Positions 7,198-13,994 of a stretch of 25,917 bases of DNA are shown in pieces (position 1 is the first letter of the stretch; each line of letters begins with the position of its first letter). A program made the position numbers and the translations under genes. The notes beneath the pieces are model-generated. The model worked only from the letters and a program-made list of their open reading frames with translations, was not told where the DNA came from and made no database searches. The stretch is from F23-B02 sp963610045 (GTDB lineage Bacteria > Bacillota > Clostridia > Oscillospirales > Oscillospiraceae): assembly GCA_963610045.1 (NCBI GenBank), contig CAVDMS010000017.1, positions 1 to 25,917 on the forward strand, read 5' to 3'.

Positions 7198-9672
7198 ATG
7201 AAGCGCTTCCTTTCGGTCTGTCTCGTTCTGCTGCTTCTTGTCGGCATCATGCCGGCAGTATCGGCCGCAGACAGTCCCGACACCCTCACCGTTCAGACCA
7301 GAACGGGCAGCTACACATTTAACGTAGGCGACACCTTTACCTACTCCTATTGGCTAAGGCTCGCCCCCGACATTGTAAACTACAGCGAGGACTTTCTTGT
7401 CGATTACATCGCCAAGATCGCCGAGGAAAACGGCATCACCCTGCCGAGCGGCGCTCTCAGCGGTATCGACATCGGCACGCTGACCAAGATGGAGCTTAAA
7501 TCCGCAGGCGGCAACATCAAATACGACACCGACTGCCTCACGCTCATAAGCTCCGAAATGCCCAACACCCGCAAGGGCTACATAGTACAGAAAACCGACC
7601 TCCTTGCAGGCACTCTCATCGACAGCGGCGTCCTTGACTTCACGAACGCCGACCTCGGCTTCTGGACGGGCAAGGTCAACAAGGATGCGGACAAAAAGGT
7701 CTTTCAGAACACCAACATTCTTATCACCTGCAAGTTCCGTGTGACGCAGGGTTCCGACACCCCCGTGTACCTGCGCACCCGTCTGCGCCACCTTGAGGTC
7801 ACGACGAACGGTCTTTTGGGACTCACCGACGGCACCGATCTCGTGCTTGTTCACAGGGATCAGTCGGTCTTTATCCCCTACGAATCCTACGAGACCATAA
7901 ACGACGAAAAGCCGCTGTACGTCCTCAAATCCCTTGTTGACGACGTCGGGCTTGACATTCGCTACCTGAACACCTCCGGCGACAAGGAGGATTACAGCCG
8001 TCCCGGCGCCGGAGTCACGGTCAATATGTACGGTGTTTCCACCGACGGCCGCTACCAAAAGCACAGCACTCAGACGAGCGGCGACAAGGTGACGTGGTTC
8101 TACGACGTGCCGTACGGTCAATATTATGTAAACTGCTCATTTAAGAACGAGCAGGGCAACTTCTACGCAACGCCCGACCCCGAAAAGGCGGAGCATATAA
8201 ACGTCCCCGCAACGGGCGAGGTCCAGGCGCTGTGGCTCGTTCGCAGCGATCCGAGTGTAAATAAGCAGATAGACGTCTATCTTAACTGGGAGGACGACGA
8301 GGGCTACCTGCCCGCACGTCCCGACTACCTCGTTGTGGAGCTTAAATCCGACGGTGCGCAGAATGTTCTGCACAAGCGCCTTATTGAGCGTGACCAGAGC
8401 CACGAGAGCTTTGACTGCGTTGACATTTACGACGAGCAAGGCGAAGCGATAAACTACTCGCTGAAGATCAGCGCCGTTATCGGTGCATCCGAGATAGCCT
8501 CCGGAAGCGGCGTTTTCCCGTACAAGGTGACGGTCGAGGAACGCCTCGGCGACGACGGCTTTGAGGACTTCTATGTGACGCTGCGCTACGTCGGCGACCC
8601 CGACGATCTGGGCAAGATCACTCCCGACGAAAACGGTCACTACTGGGACGAGGACGGCACTCTGCGTGTTGAGCCGACCTGCACAAATCCCGGCAGAGCC
8701 TACTACGTCTGCAAGCTGTGCCACGCGACGAAGTACGAGGTTTTAAGCGCCACGGGTCATAGCTGGGACGAGGGAAAGGTCCTTCGTGAGCCTACCGAAA
8801 CTAAAGTCGGCGTAATGCTCTACACCTGCACCGCCTGCTCCGCCACCCGCTACGAGGACATCCCCACGCTTGAGCATCAGCACAGCTACACCGCCAAGGT
8901 CGTCGCTCCCACTTGCACGGAGCAGGGCTACACTCTGCACAGCTGCACCTGCGGCGACAGCTACAAGGATAATTACACCGATGCCACGGGTCACAAGTGG
9001 GACGGCGGCACCATGATAAAGGTCCCGACCTACGACGAACCCGGCACCATACGCTATAACTGCACCAAGTGCAGCAGCTACTACACCGTATCTGTTCCAT
9101 CCCTTGATCGCCCGGCAGAGTACCCGTTCACGGACGTTGAGTATCAGGGACGCCACGCACCCTTTGCCGACGCCATTTTGTGGGCCGCCGATAACGGCAT
9201 CACCCAGGGCTACGGCGACGGTACCTTCAGACCCGATCAGGCTTGCACCAGAGCGCAGGTCGTCACCTTCCTCTGGCGTGTTGCAGGCTGCCCCGAACCC
9301 AAGAGCAGCGTAAACAATTTCTCCGACGTCTCCTACGAGGGTGCGCTCGTTCACTACTACAAGGCCATCCTCTGGGCTTCCGAGCAGGGCATTACCACCG
9401 GCTACTACGACGGAACCTTCCGTCCCTTTGAGGTCTGCACGAGGGCACAGTTTGTCACCTTCCTCTGGCGCTACGAGGGCAAGCCGACGGTGAACATCGA
9501 AAACCCCTTTACCGACGTTGTTCACAACTCCTACTATGACGCCATCATGTGGGCTTCCCAGACCGGCGTTACGCAGGGCTACGGCAACGGTCTCTTCAAG
9601 CCCGACAACGTCTGCTCCAGAGCGCACGTCGTCACCTTTATCTACCGTGCCGAAGTGGAGAATAAAGCTTAA
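7198..9672 (+). CDS. Secreted surface protein with cysteine-pair repeats and three SLH domains
   Basis: The 824-residue protein has a signal peptide (KRFL, then a Leu-rich core, cleavage near residues 22-25 at SAA). A large N-terminal region of about 450 residues follows that I do not recognise, probably beta-rich. Residues about 480-635 hold several repeats with CxxC or CxC pairs in PTCT..G...YTC..C form, each ending near GH.W or a similar Gly-His pair. Three SLH domains follow, starting near 642, 706 and 769, with motifs such as GYGDGTFRPDQACTRAQ; these anchor the protein to secondary cell wall polymer. The ATG is preceded by GAGGTG. A TATAAT at 7178-7183 is too close to the start to be a convincing promoter. 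A 21-bp hairpin terminates the gene. Confidence 0.88.
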   Translation: MKRFLSVCLVLLLLVGIMPAVSAADSPDTLTVQTRTGSYTFNVGDTFTYSYWLRLAPDIVNYSEDFLVDYIAKIAEENGITLPSGALSGIDIGTLTKMELKSAGGNIKYDTDCLTLISSEMPNTRKGYIVQKTDLLAGTLIDSGVLDFTNADLGFWTGKVNKDADKKVFQNTNILITCKFRVTQGSDTPVYLRTRLRHLEVTTNGLLGLTDGTDLVLVHRDQSVFIPYESYETINDEKPLYVLKSLVDDVGLDIRYLNTSGDKEDYSRPGAGVTVNMYGVSTDGRYQKHSTQTSGDKVTWFYDVPYGQYYVNCSFKNEQGNFYATPDPEKAEHINVPATGEVQALWLVRSDPSVNKQIDVYLNWEDDEGYLPARPDYLVVELKSDGAQNVLHKRLIERDQSHESFDCVDIYDEQGEAINYSLKISAVIGASEIASGSGVFPYKVTVEERLGDDGFEDFYVTLRYVGDPDDLGKITPDENGHYWDEDGTLRVEPTCTNPGRAYYVCKLCHATKYEVLSATGHSWDEGKVLREPTETKVGVMLYTCTACSATRYEDIPTLEHQHSYTAKVVAPTCTEQGYTLHSCTCGDSYKDNYTDATGHKWDGGTMIKVPTYDEPGTIRYNCTKCSSYYTVSVPSLDRPAEYPFTDVEYQGRHAPFADAILWAADNGITQGYGDGTFRPDQACTRAQVVTFLWRVAGCPEPKSSVNNFSDVSYEGALVHYYKAILWASEQGITTGYYDGTFRPFEVCTRAQFVTFLWRYEGKPTVNIENPFTDVVHNSYYDAIMWASQTGVTQGYGNGLFKPDNVCSRAHVVTFIYRAEVENKA

Positions 9673-9674
9673 AC

Positions 9675-9719
9675 AAACGCAAAAAAACACCTGCCAAAGG
9701 CAGGTGTTTTTTTGCGTTT
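9675..9719. terminator. Bidirectional terminator with 21-bp perfect stem
   Basis: 9675-9695 pairs perfectly with 9699-9719 around an AAA loop, with A7 and T7 tracts inside the stem. It serves the SLH gene (+) and the TetR-family gene (-), which ends at 9723. Confidence 0.93.
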
Positions 9720-9722
9720 AAA

Positions 9723-10278
9723 TCACTTTTTCTTTGTAAAGGTGTAACGGATGTTGCCGTTTAAAAGCTCGCCCAAGCGCAGTATGCTCTGTTCGGGAGA
9801 GTTCTTCATTCCGTGGCTCAGCCACTCAATGACTATGCCCGCAAGAGCGTACTTATAAAACGTCACCATCAGCTCAAGGTCCGTGGGATCGGGGTCGAGG
9901 TCCGCCGTCTGCTGCTCTATCGCCTTGCTCATAACAAACTCCGCAACGCTGTAGAGATAGCGCTCCAAAACGTCCCTTTCGACGGAACGGTAAACATGGT
10001 ATATCGCCTGCTTATTTTGAAGCGCAAACTCGGCTGCCTTCAAAAAGCCGTTTTCCCAGCTCGTAAAGCCGTCCACCGACTGCATGGCGGACTGCACCTC
10101 GTCGTCAAGCACGGATTGCAGCAGATCGTAAATATCCTCATAGTGATAGTAAAAGGTGTTGCGGTTGATGCCGCATTCTTCGACTATCTCCTTGACCGTT
10201 ATCTTGTCAAAGGGCTTTTTATTGNNNNNNNNNNGTCATAAAGGCTTCCTTTATGGCAGTTTTCGTGGAATTGCGCAT
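9723..10278 (-). CDS. TetR-family transcriptional regulator (interrupted by an assembly gap)
   Basis: The N-terminal part reads MRNSTKTAIKEAF, then a run of N, then KKPFDKITVKEIVEECG and NRNTFYYHYEDIYDLL, the classical TetR DNA-binding helix-turn-helix. The C-terminal ligand-binding part is about 130 residues and helical. The ATG at 10278 has AAAGGAGG upstream. Taken literally, the 10 N put the two halves in different frames (a stop would follow), but 9 or 12 bases would join them, so the gap length is a placeholder rather than evidence of a pseudogene. It is the last gene after dehydratase module copy 1 and also has a likely own promoter at 10300-10328 with a palindrome in the spacer. It may control the module in response to a substrate; this is inference. 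Confidence 0.85.
10225..10234. other. Assembly gap (10 N) inside the TetR-family gene
   Basis: Ten undetermined bases occur within the N-terminal coding region of the TetR-family gene. The true length is unknown and must be a multiple of three (for example 9 or 12) to keep the frame. Confidence 0.98.
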
Positions 10279-10299
10279 TCTACCGCCTCCTTTGCTCAG

Positions 10300-10328
10300 A
10301 CTATAGCATATTTACGCTCAATCGTCAA
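10300..10328 (-). promoter_or_regulatory. Predicted promoter of the TetR-family gene with a palindromic operator candidate
   Basis: On the minus strand TTGACG (10323-10328) and TATAGT (10300-10305) are spaced by 17 bp. The spacer holds AGCATATTTACGCT (10305-10318), a 14-bp palindrome with one mismatch per arm, a plausible autoregulatory site. The -35 box lies in the last codons of the preceding gene. Confidence 0.6.
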
Positions 10329-10593
10329 ACCTAACAAATCCCGTAAGCGTTCCGAGGGGGTAGCCCAGCGTCCACTCGTCCGCACCGCATTCGGGGCAGA
10401 CGACGTTTTTTGCGTGCAGCTCGTCGATATACGCTTCGGCACGCATGACGTACATATTGGTTTTTATGCAGTATTTGCATTTCGGGCAGAACACGAGGTA
10501 GTTTGCAAAGCTGTCGTATATGCCCTTTTTCCGATTCTCGCGCTCCTCATAGGACAGGTGTCTCGGTACTATGTTCTTATTTCTGAAACTCAT
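10318..10593 (-). CDS. Small cysteine-rich (zinc-ribbon-like) protein
   Basis: I do not recognise the family. The 91-residue soluble protein has CPKCKYC at residues 36-42 and CPEC at 66-69, a spacing suited to one zinc ribbon or other metal site. The N-terminal 30 residues are highly charged, and the C-terminus is GTLTGFVRFDD. GAGGAGGTG precedes the ATG at 10593. It starts 11 bp after the microprotein gene and is therefore probably part of the copy-1 dehydratase operon. No equivalent follows the copy-2 module. A role in metal handling or regulation for the dehydratase is possible but unsupported by anything beyond position. Confidence 0.75.
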   Translation of the reverse strand: MSFRNKNIVPRHLSYEERENRKKGIYDSFANYLVFCPKCKYCIKTNMYVMRAEAYIDELHAKNVVCPECGADEWTLGYPLGTLTGFVRFDD

Positions 10594-10604
10594 AGCGCAC
10601 CTCC

Positions 10605-10763
10605 TCAGATAAGATGCTCACGCTTCACGCTGTCGTGATGCTTGTCAAGCAGCGGAATGACCACGGAGCGCATAAGCTTCATATCGAGATTGTAATAGTA
10701 CACCGCAAAGAGCAGTCCGAGCGTTATTGCGGACGTTCCGAGAATTTTTCCGACTATTTTCAT
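10605..10763 (-). CDS. Microprotein, single membrane span, NLDMK motif (dehydratase module copy 1)
   Basis: A 52-residue product with one hydrophobic helix (about residues 8-24), followed by YYNLDMKLM and a basic/His-rich tail ending KREHLI. The reading frame is open further upstream to 10805, but that would overlap the dehydratase gene; GGAGG sits just before the ATG at 10763, so this start is chosen. It begins 10 bp after the large dehydratase subunit. The gene at 13811-13981 occupies the same position in module copy 2 and encodes a related protein: about 12 of 31 residues are identical over the shared core (Y..NLDMK.M.....P.L..H.D). Conservation after duplication argues that it is a real gene. 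Family and function are not known to me. Confidence 0.78.
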   Translation of the reverse strand: MKIVGKILGTSAITLGLLFAVYYYNLDMKLMRSVVIPLLDKHHDSVKREHLI

Positions 10764-10773
10764 ATTGTCCTCC

Positions 10774-12384
10774 TTACCAGCCCATTTCATCGTCGAAGTC
10801 AACAAGGCTCGGATCGACCGGCTCCTCGTTGAGGACGCTCTGCATATACTGATTGACGGTCTTTCTTGCCTCGTTCGTGGGAACGATGCGGCAGTCCATC
10901 AGCGAATGCGGCATCCAAATGATCTTGAACTTGTCACGGTGCTTGTGGAATTCCTCCTCAAGAAGTCCCTGTGCGCCCGCCATGCCCTTGCAGCCGATGT
11001 CGTCGTACATGATGATGGTGTCGCAGTTGAACTTCTCCGCAGTCTCCCACATCTGCATGAGGTGGCGGTTGCCGCCGACGGTGTGGGTGCGCATGGGGGT
11101 GCGGGCGTGCCAGTCGGCAAGGTCGCTCATCATGGTGTCTCTGTCGGTGGTGTCGACGATGTTGTGACCCGTCAGCGAGTCCATGTTGATAACGGTCATA
11201 ATGCCCCAGCAGTTGTACAGCCACAGGACGCCGTGGGCATAGTAGGTCGAGCCGCAGGACCACGCCAAGGCTCTGTGTCTCGTGTGCGGGAAGGGGTGAA
11301 TGTTGTTCCGCACGCACTTTTCAAAGACCTTGTTGAGCTTCTTATTTGCCTTGTTGAAGTACTTATTGCCGCCCTGCTGGTAGAAGTAAATTCTGAAAAG
11401 TCCCTGTACGCAGGGGTTCAGAGCGCCGTTATCGCTCTTTGCGTATACGTCCCAACGGTTGAGGGAGCCTTCGTTAAACTCGTTCGTGTCCTCGATATGC
11501 TTAATGAATGCGTTCCAGTCAAAGGGTACGCCGAACTGCTCCTCAAGGAATTCGATCGCCGAGTATATCTCGTGAACGCCAAGCTCCTTCGTCGTGGGGT
11601 CGTCGTACATGAGGGGGCTGGTGAAGGGATGCACCGCCTTCTTGCCGTCGCCGGAGAGCGCACGCCACATTGCGTTGTTGTCCATCATGTTTGCGTCGCA
11701 GGGGTTGTTCGTCGTGAGCCAGCAGTTTCCGATGTCGGGGTACTCGCCGTCGACCGCAACGCCGACCTCGACGAGGGGCAGCGTACACATATCGCCGGGG
11801 ATGCCGCAGGCGACCGCCTGATCGACGTAGTAGCAGCCGAGCTGCTTTCTCATAAGCGGCAGCATGAACGCTGCGTGCTGCTGCATATTTACGGCATAGT
11901 GTCCGGGGAAGCCGTAGATTATATGATTCGGCAGGGTGTAGTCAAATGCAACGGTAACGTCCGTCCACTTCGACTCGCCGAGTCTGCGGTCTGCACGAAG
12001 CTCCTTCCAAATGGTGTAGACGGAGTGGCTTATCATGCAGTCGAGCGCATAGAGGTCGGCACGCAGCGCCTCTCCCCTGTCGCCCTCGATCCACTTATCG
12101 ACCATCATGGGTGCGGCAAGATATGCCGACAGCCAACGGTATTTCCAAAACGCCTTGGCGACACGGATGGGGTCACGCATAACGAGTCCGCCCATCTTCA
12201 CCCACGTCGACAGCCATTTGTAAAATGCAAATGCGGTGTCCTTAACGCCTCTCCACTCACGGCGGGCGTAGAAGTTGGTGCCTTCTATGTAGCGCTGACC
12301 TATGTAATGGCACGGCTCGTCGCCCTTGAGGAAATGCTCAAGCGTGCCGTACTGTTCCTTTAAGCTGACTTTTCTTTTCCACAT
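10774..12384 (-). CDS. 2-hydroxyacyl-CoA dehydratase family protein, long subunit (copy 1)
   Basis: The 536-residue protein belongs to the 2-hydroxyacyl-CoA dehydratase/benzoyl-CoA reductase (HGD-D) superfamily, whose paired subunits carry [4Fe-4S] clusters and remove water from 2-hydroxyacyl-CoA by a ketyl radical route. Likely cluster cysteines are Cys200 (GIPGDMC), Cys229 (NPCD) and Cys465 (IGCKG). The last matches the family's C-terminal [HG].[SG]CK signature, followed here by HSLMDCR. The first ~110 residues form a Trp-rich, helical extension containing REWRGVKDT, which makes this protein longer than usual subunits. The ATG at 12384 has AAGGAGG upstream; the open frame to 12441 overlaps the previous gene. 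It follows the short subunit by 13 bp. The substrate is unknown, and no activator gene is in the window. Confidence 0.85.
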   Translation of the reverse strand: MWKRKVSLKEQYGTLEHFLKGDEPCHYIGQRYIEGTNFYARREWRGVKDTAFAFYKWLSTWVKMGGLVMRDPIRVAKAFWKYRWLSAYLAAPMMVDKWIEGDRGEALRADLYALDCMISHSVYTIWKELRADRRLGESKWTDVTVAFDYTLPNHIIYGFPGHYAVNMQQHAAFMLPLMRKQLGCYYVDQAVACGIPGDMCTLPLVEVGVAVDGEYPDIGNCWLTTNNPCDANMMDNNAMWRALSGDGKKAVHPFTSPLMYDDPTTKELGVHEIYSAIEFLEEQFGVPFDWNAFIKHIEDTNEFNEGSLNRWDVYAKSDNGALNPCVQGLFRIYFYQQGGNKYFNKANKKLNKVFEKCVRNNIHPFPHTRHRALAWSCGSTYYAHGVLWLYNCWGIMTVINMDSLTGHNIVDTTDRDTMMSDLADWHARTPMRTHTVGGNRHLMQMWETAEKFNCDTIIMYDDIGCKGMAGAQGLLEEEFHKHRDKFKIIWMPHSLMDCRIVPTNEARKTVNQYMQSVLNEEPVDPSLVDFDDEMGW

Positions 12385-12397
12385 AACCTTCCCCTCC

Positions 12398-13597
12398 TTA
12401 GTCCTGCGCCTGGATCTTCTTGATCTCAAGCGATTCCACAAACGCCTGGAAACGGGTGCGGAGCTGACCTATCGCAGCGTTTGCATAGTCCCGTTCTATC
12501 TGACAGGTCGGTATCGCCTCCGGCAGATTTCTGCCCTCGGCGAGCCACTTTGCGGCGATGGCTCTTTCGTAGCCCCAGTATTCGCAGAACTTCATGTTCT
12601 GAAGGATGATGCCCTCCGCCTTGTATTCCTTGGCGAGGTCGTACATATAATTTCTGCGGCTCAAAATGCTCTCCGTACCCATGGTGCGGGGGCACTCGTT
12701 CGTCATCATATAATGCTCGGCGAGCGCATCGAGAGGATGCTGACCCTCCTTGACCGTGATCTGCTCTCTGCCGGGCAGCGAACCGAAGCAGTAACGGTCG
12801 GCACAGACGTATGCACCGCACATCTCGATGAGCTTCGTAAATTCGGGATCGTCGATCTCCGAGCCGACGAGCATGACCCTCGTGCGGTACGGGGACTTTG
12901 CATCCGGCTTTCTCTCTTTAAGCTCCTCAAGCGTTTCACGGAGCTTATCCATGATGAGGTACTTCGGGCAGGTCTGGCTCACGAGCTGGATTACATGGAA
13001 CTCATAGCCGGTGATGACCGGGTTGTCCGCCTTGCGCATATCGCCGATCTCGGTGATTATGCGGCACAGCTCGTTGTGGCGCTCTATCGCCTCCAGTATC
13101 TTTTCCTCGGAAAAGTCAATGCCGTAGATCTCGGAAAGCGGCGCTATGACCTTCTGCTCGATCTGGCGGCGGAAGTATCCGGCGTACCACTCGCCCTTCT
13201 TGACCGGCATGTCTATGCAGGTGACAAAGAACTTTTCGTTCGGAATGATCTTGCAATACTCAAAATACTGCTCCATGCGGTTCATGGTGGTGCAGCATTC
13301 CTGACCTATCAGTGCGGAGAGGAAGTTGTAGCCTCCCTCAAAGGCACGCTCAAGTATACTCTTGGAGTACGGGCATGAGCGGTTGGTCATGTAGTAGGTC
13401 GCAAGGTCGGGATTGGTGCAGCCGGGCGCACGGAGCCTGACGCCGAAGCAGCCCTCAATGTCGAGCAGCGGTTCGGGTATGTACGAGCAGTTGTAGGCAA
13501 GCGCCTTCTTGCCCTCGGCGACGGCCTGCTTTACAAGCTCGTTATTCGCCTCCTGCAAGAGGTTCTCAAAGTAGATAAGATGCTTTAAATCTCTCAT
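12398..13597 (-). CDS. 2-hydroxyacyl-CoA dehydratase family protein, short subunit (copy 1)
   Basis: This 399-residue protein is the first gene of the module and the probable partner of the long subunit. Superfamily features are VMLVGSEIDDPEF (241-253), the ADRYCFGS segment (about 266-273) and KFCEYWGYE (337-344). Cys75, Cys102 and Cys338 align with cysteines of the copy-2 paralogue and are the best cluster-ligand candidates. Note that the usual CDPW after the third site is CEYW here but CDPW in copy 2. GGGGGAG stands 5 bp before the ATG at 13597, and a TTGACT/TAAAAT promoter lies at 13634-13661. Related named enzymes act on 2-hydroxyglutaryl-, phenyllactyl-, 2-hydroxyisocaproyl- or lactoyl-CoA; which of these, if any, applies cannot be read here. 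Confidence 0.85.
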   Translation of the reverse strand: MRDLKHLIYFENLLQEANNELVKQAVAEGKKALAYNCSYIPEPLLDIEGCFGVRLRAPGCTNPDLATYYMTNRSCPYSKSILERAFEGGYNFLSALIGQECCTTMNRMEQYFEYCKIIPNEKFFVTCIDMPVKKGEWYAGYFRRQIEQKVIAPLSEIYGIDFSEEKILEAIERHNELCRIITEIGDMRKADNPVITGYEFHVIQLVSQTCPKYLIMDKLRETLEELKERKPDAKSPYRTRVMLVGSEIDDPEFTKLIEMCGAYVCADRYCFGSLPGREQITVKEGQHPLDALAEHYMMTNECPRTMGTESILSRRNYMYDLAKEYKAEGIILQNMKFCEYWGYERAIAAKWLAEGRNLPEAIPTCQIERDYANAAIGQLRTRFQAFVESLEIKKIQAQD

Positions 13598-13633
13598 TAT
13601 TACTCCCCCTATGCTTAAATAGCCTATGTTATT

Positions 13634-13661
13634 ATTTTAGCACCGTGACACCGAAAGTCAA
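13634..13661 (-). promoter_or_regulatory. Promoter of dehydratase module copy 1
   Basis: On the minus strand TTGACT (13656-13661) and TAAAAT (13634-13639) are spaced by 16 bp. Both hexamers, and the bases AAT before TTGACT, are shared with the copy-2 promoter. Confidence 0.7.
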
Positions 13662-13759
13662 TTCGTTTGTAAATTTTCGCCGTATTGTCTATTAACTCGG
13701 CGTCCGTTTGTGCATATTTTACAATGCGCTCTGTCGAAACATTCACGTCAAAATGAAAC

Positions 13760-13794
13760 GACCGACCCTTCCGGCAATGCCGGAAGGGTCGGTC
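13760..13794 (-). terminator. Terminator after dehydratase module copy 2
   Basis: A perfect 16-bp GC-rich stem (13760-13775 with 13779-13794) with a 3-base loop is followed on the minus strand by GTTTCATTTT. It lies 17 bp after the copy-2 microprotein stop and separates the two modules. Confidence 0.85.
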
Positions 13795-13810
13795 TTGCTG
13801 TGTTTTTAGG

Positions 13811-13981
13811 TCAGACGTACTGATTGCGGGGCATTCTGTCGTAATGTCTTGAGAGGAAGGGTTCAATAAAGGTCGCCATAAACTTCATGTCGAGGTTAAA
13901 GAAATATATGGTGAACAGCACCGCAAACACCGAGCCTGCGCCGCCCAATGCCATGAGAGGTATCTTGATACATTTATTCAT
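13811..13981 (-). CDS. Microprotein, single membrane span, NLDMK motif (dehydratase module copy 2)
   Basis: A 56-residue product: MNKCIKIPLM, a hydrophobic helix (about 9-28), then YFFNLDMKFM and a polar tail ending RNQYV. It starts 13 bp after the large dehydratase subunit, with AAGGAG upstream of the ATG at 13981, and ends just before the module's terminator. Its copy-1 counterpart at 10605-10763 has the same size, position, single helix and core sequence (NLDMK, then P.L..H.D about ten residues later). The helix probably spans the membrane with the NLDMK segment at the interface. I cannot name a family. It is easily missed because of its length. Confidence 0.78.
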   Translation of the reverse strand: MNKCIKIPLMALGGAGSVFAVLFTIYFFNLDMKFMATFIEPFLSRHYDRMPRNQYV

Positions 13982-13994
13982 GTTAGTTCTCCTT

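Noticed and set aside
9723..10278. TetR-family gene as a pseudogene
   Set aside because: The only frame problem coincides with the N placeholder; both flanking parts read as a normal TetR protein.
10765..12363. 532-codon plus-strand open frame opposite the long dehydratase subunit
   Set aside because: Shadow of the real gene; low-complexity Val/His/Leu-rich translation and no credible start signal.
13624..13866. 80-codon minus-strand frame between the two dehydratase modules
   Set aside because: It overlaps the microprotein gene in another frame, runs through the terminator hairpin and a promoter, and has no ribosome binding site.
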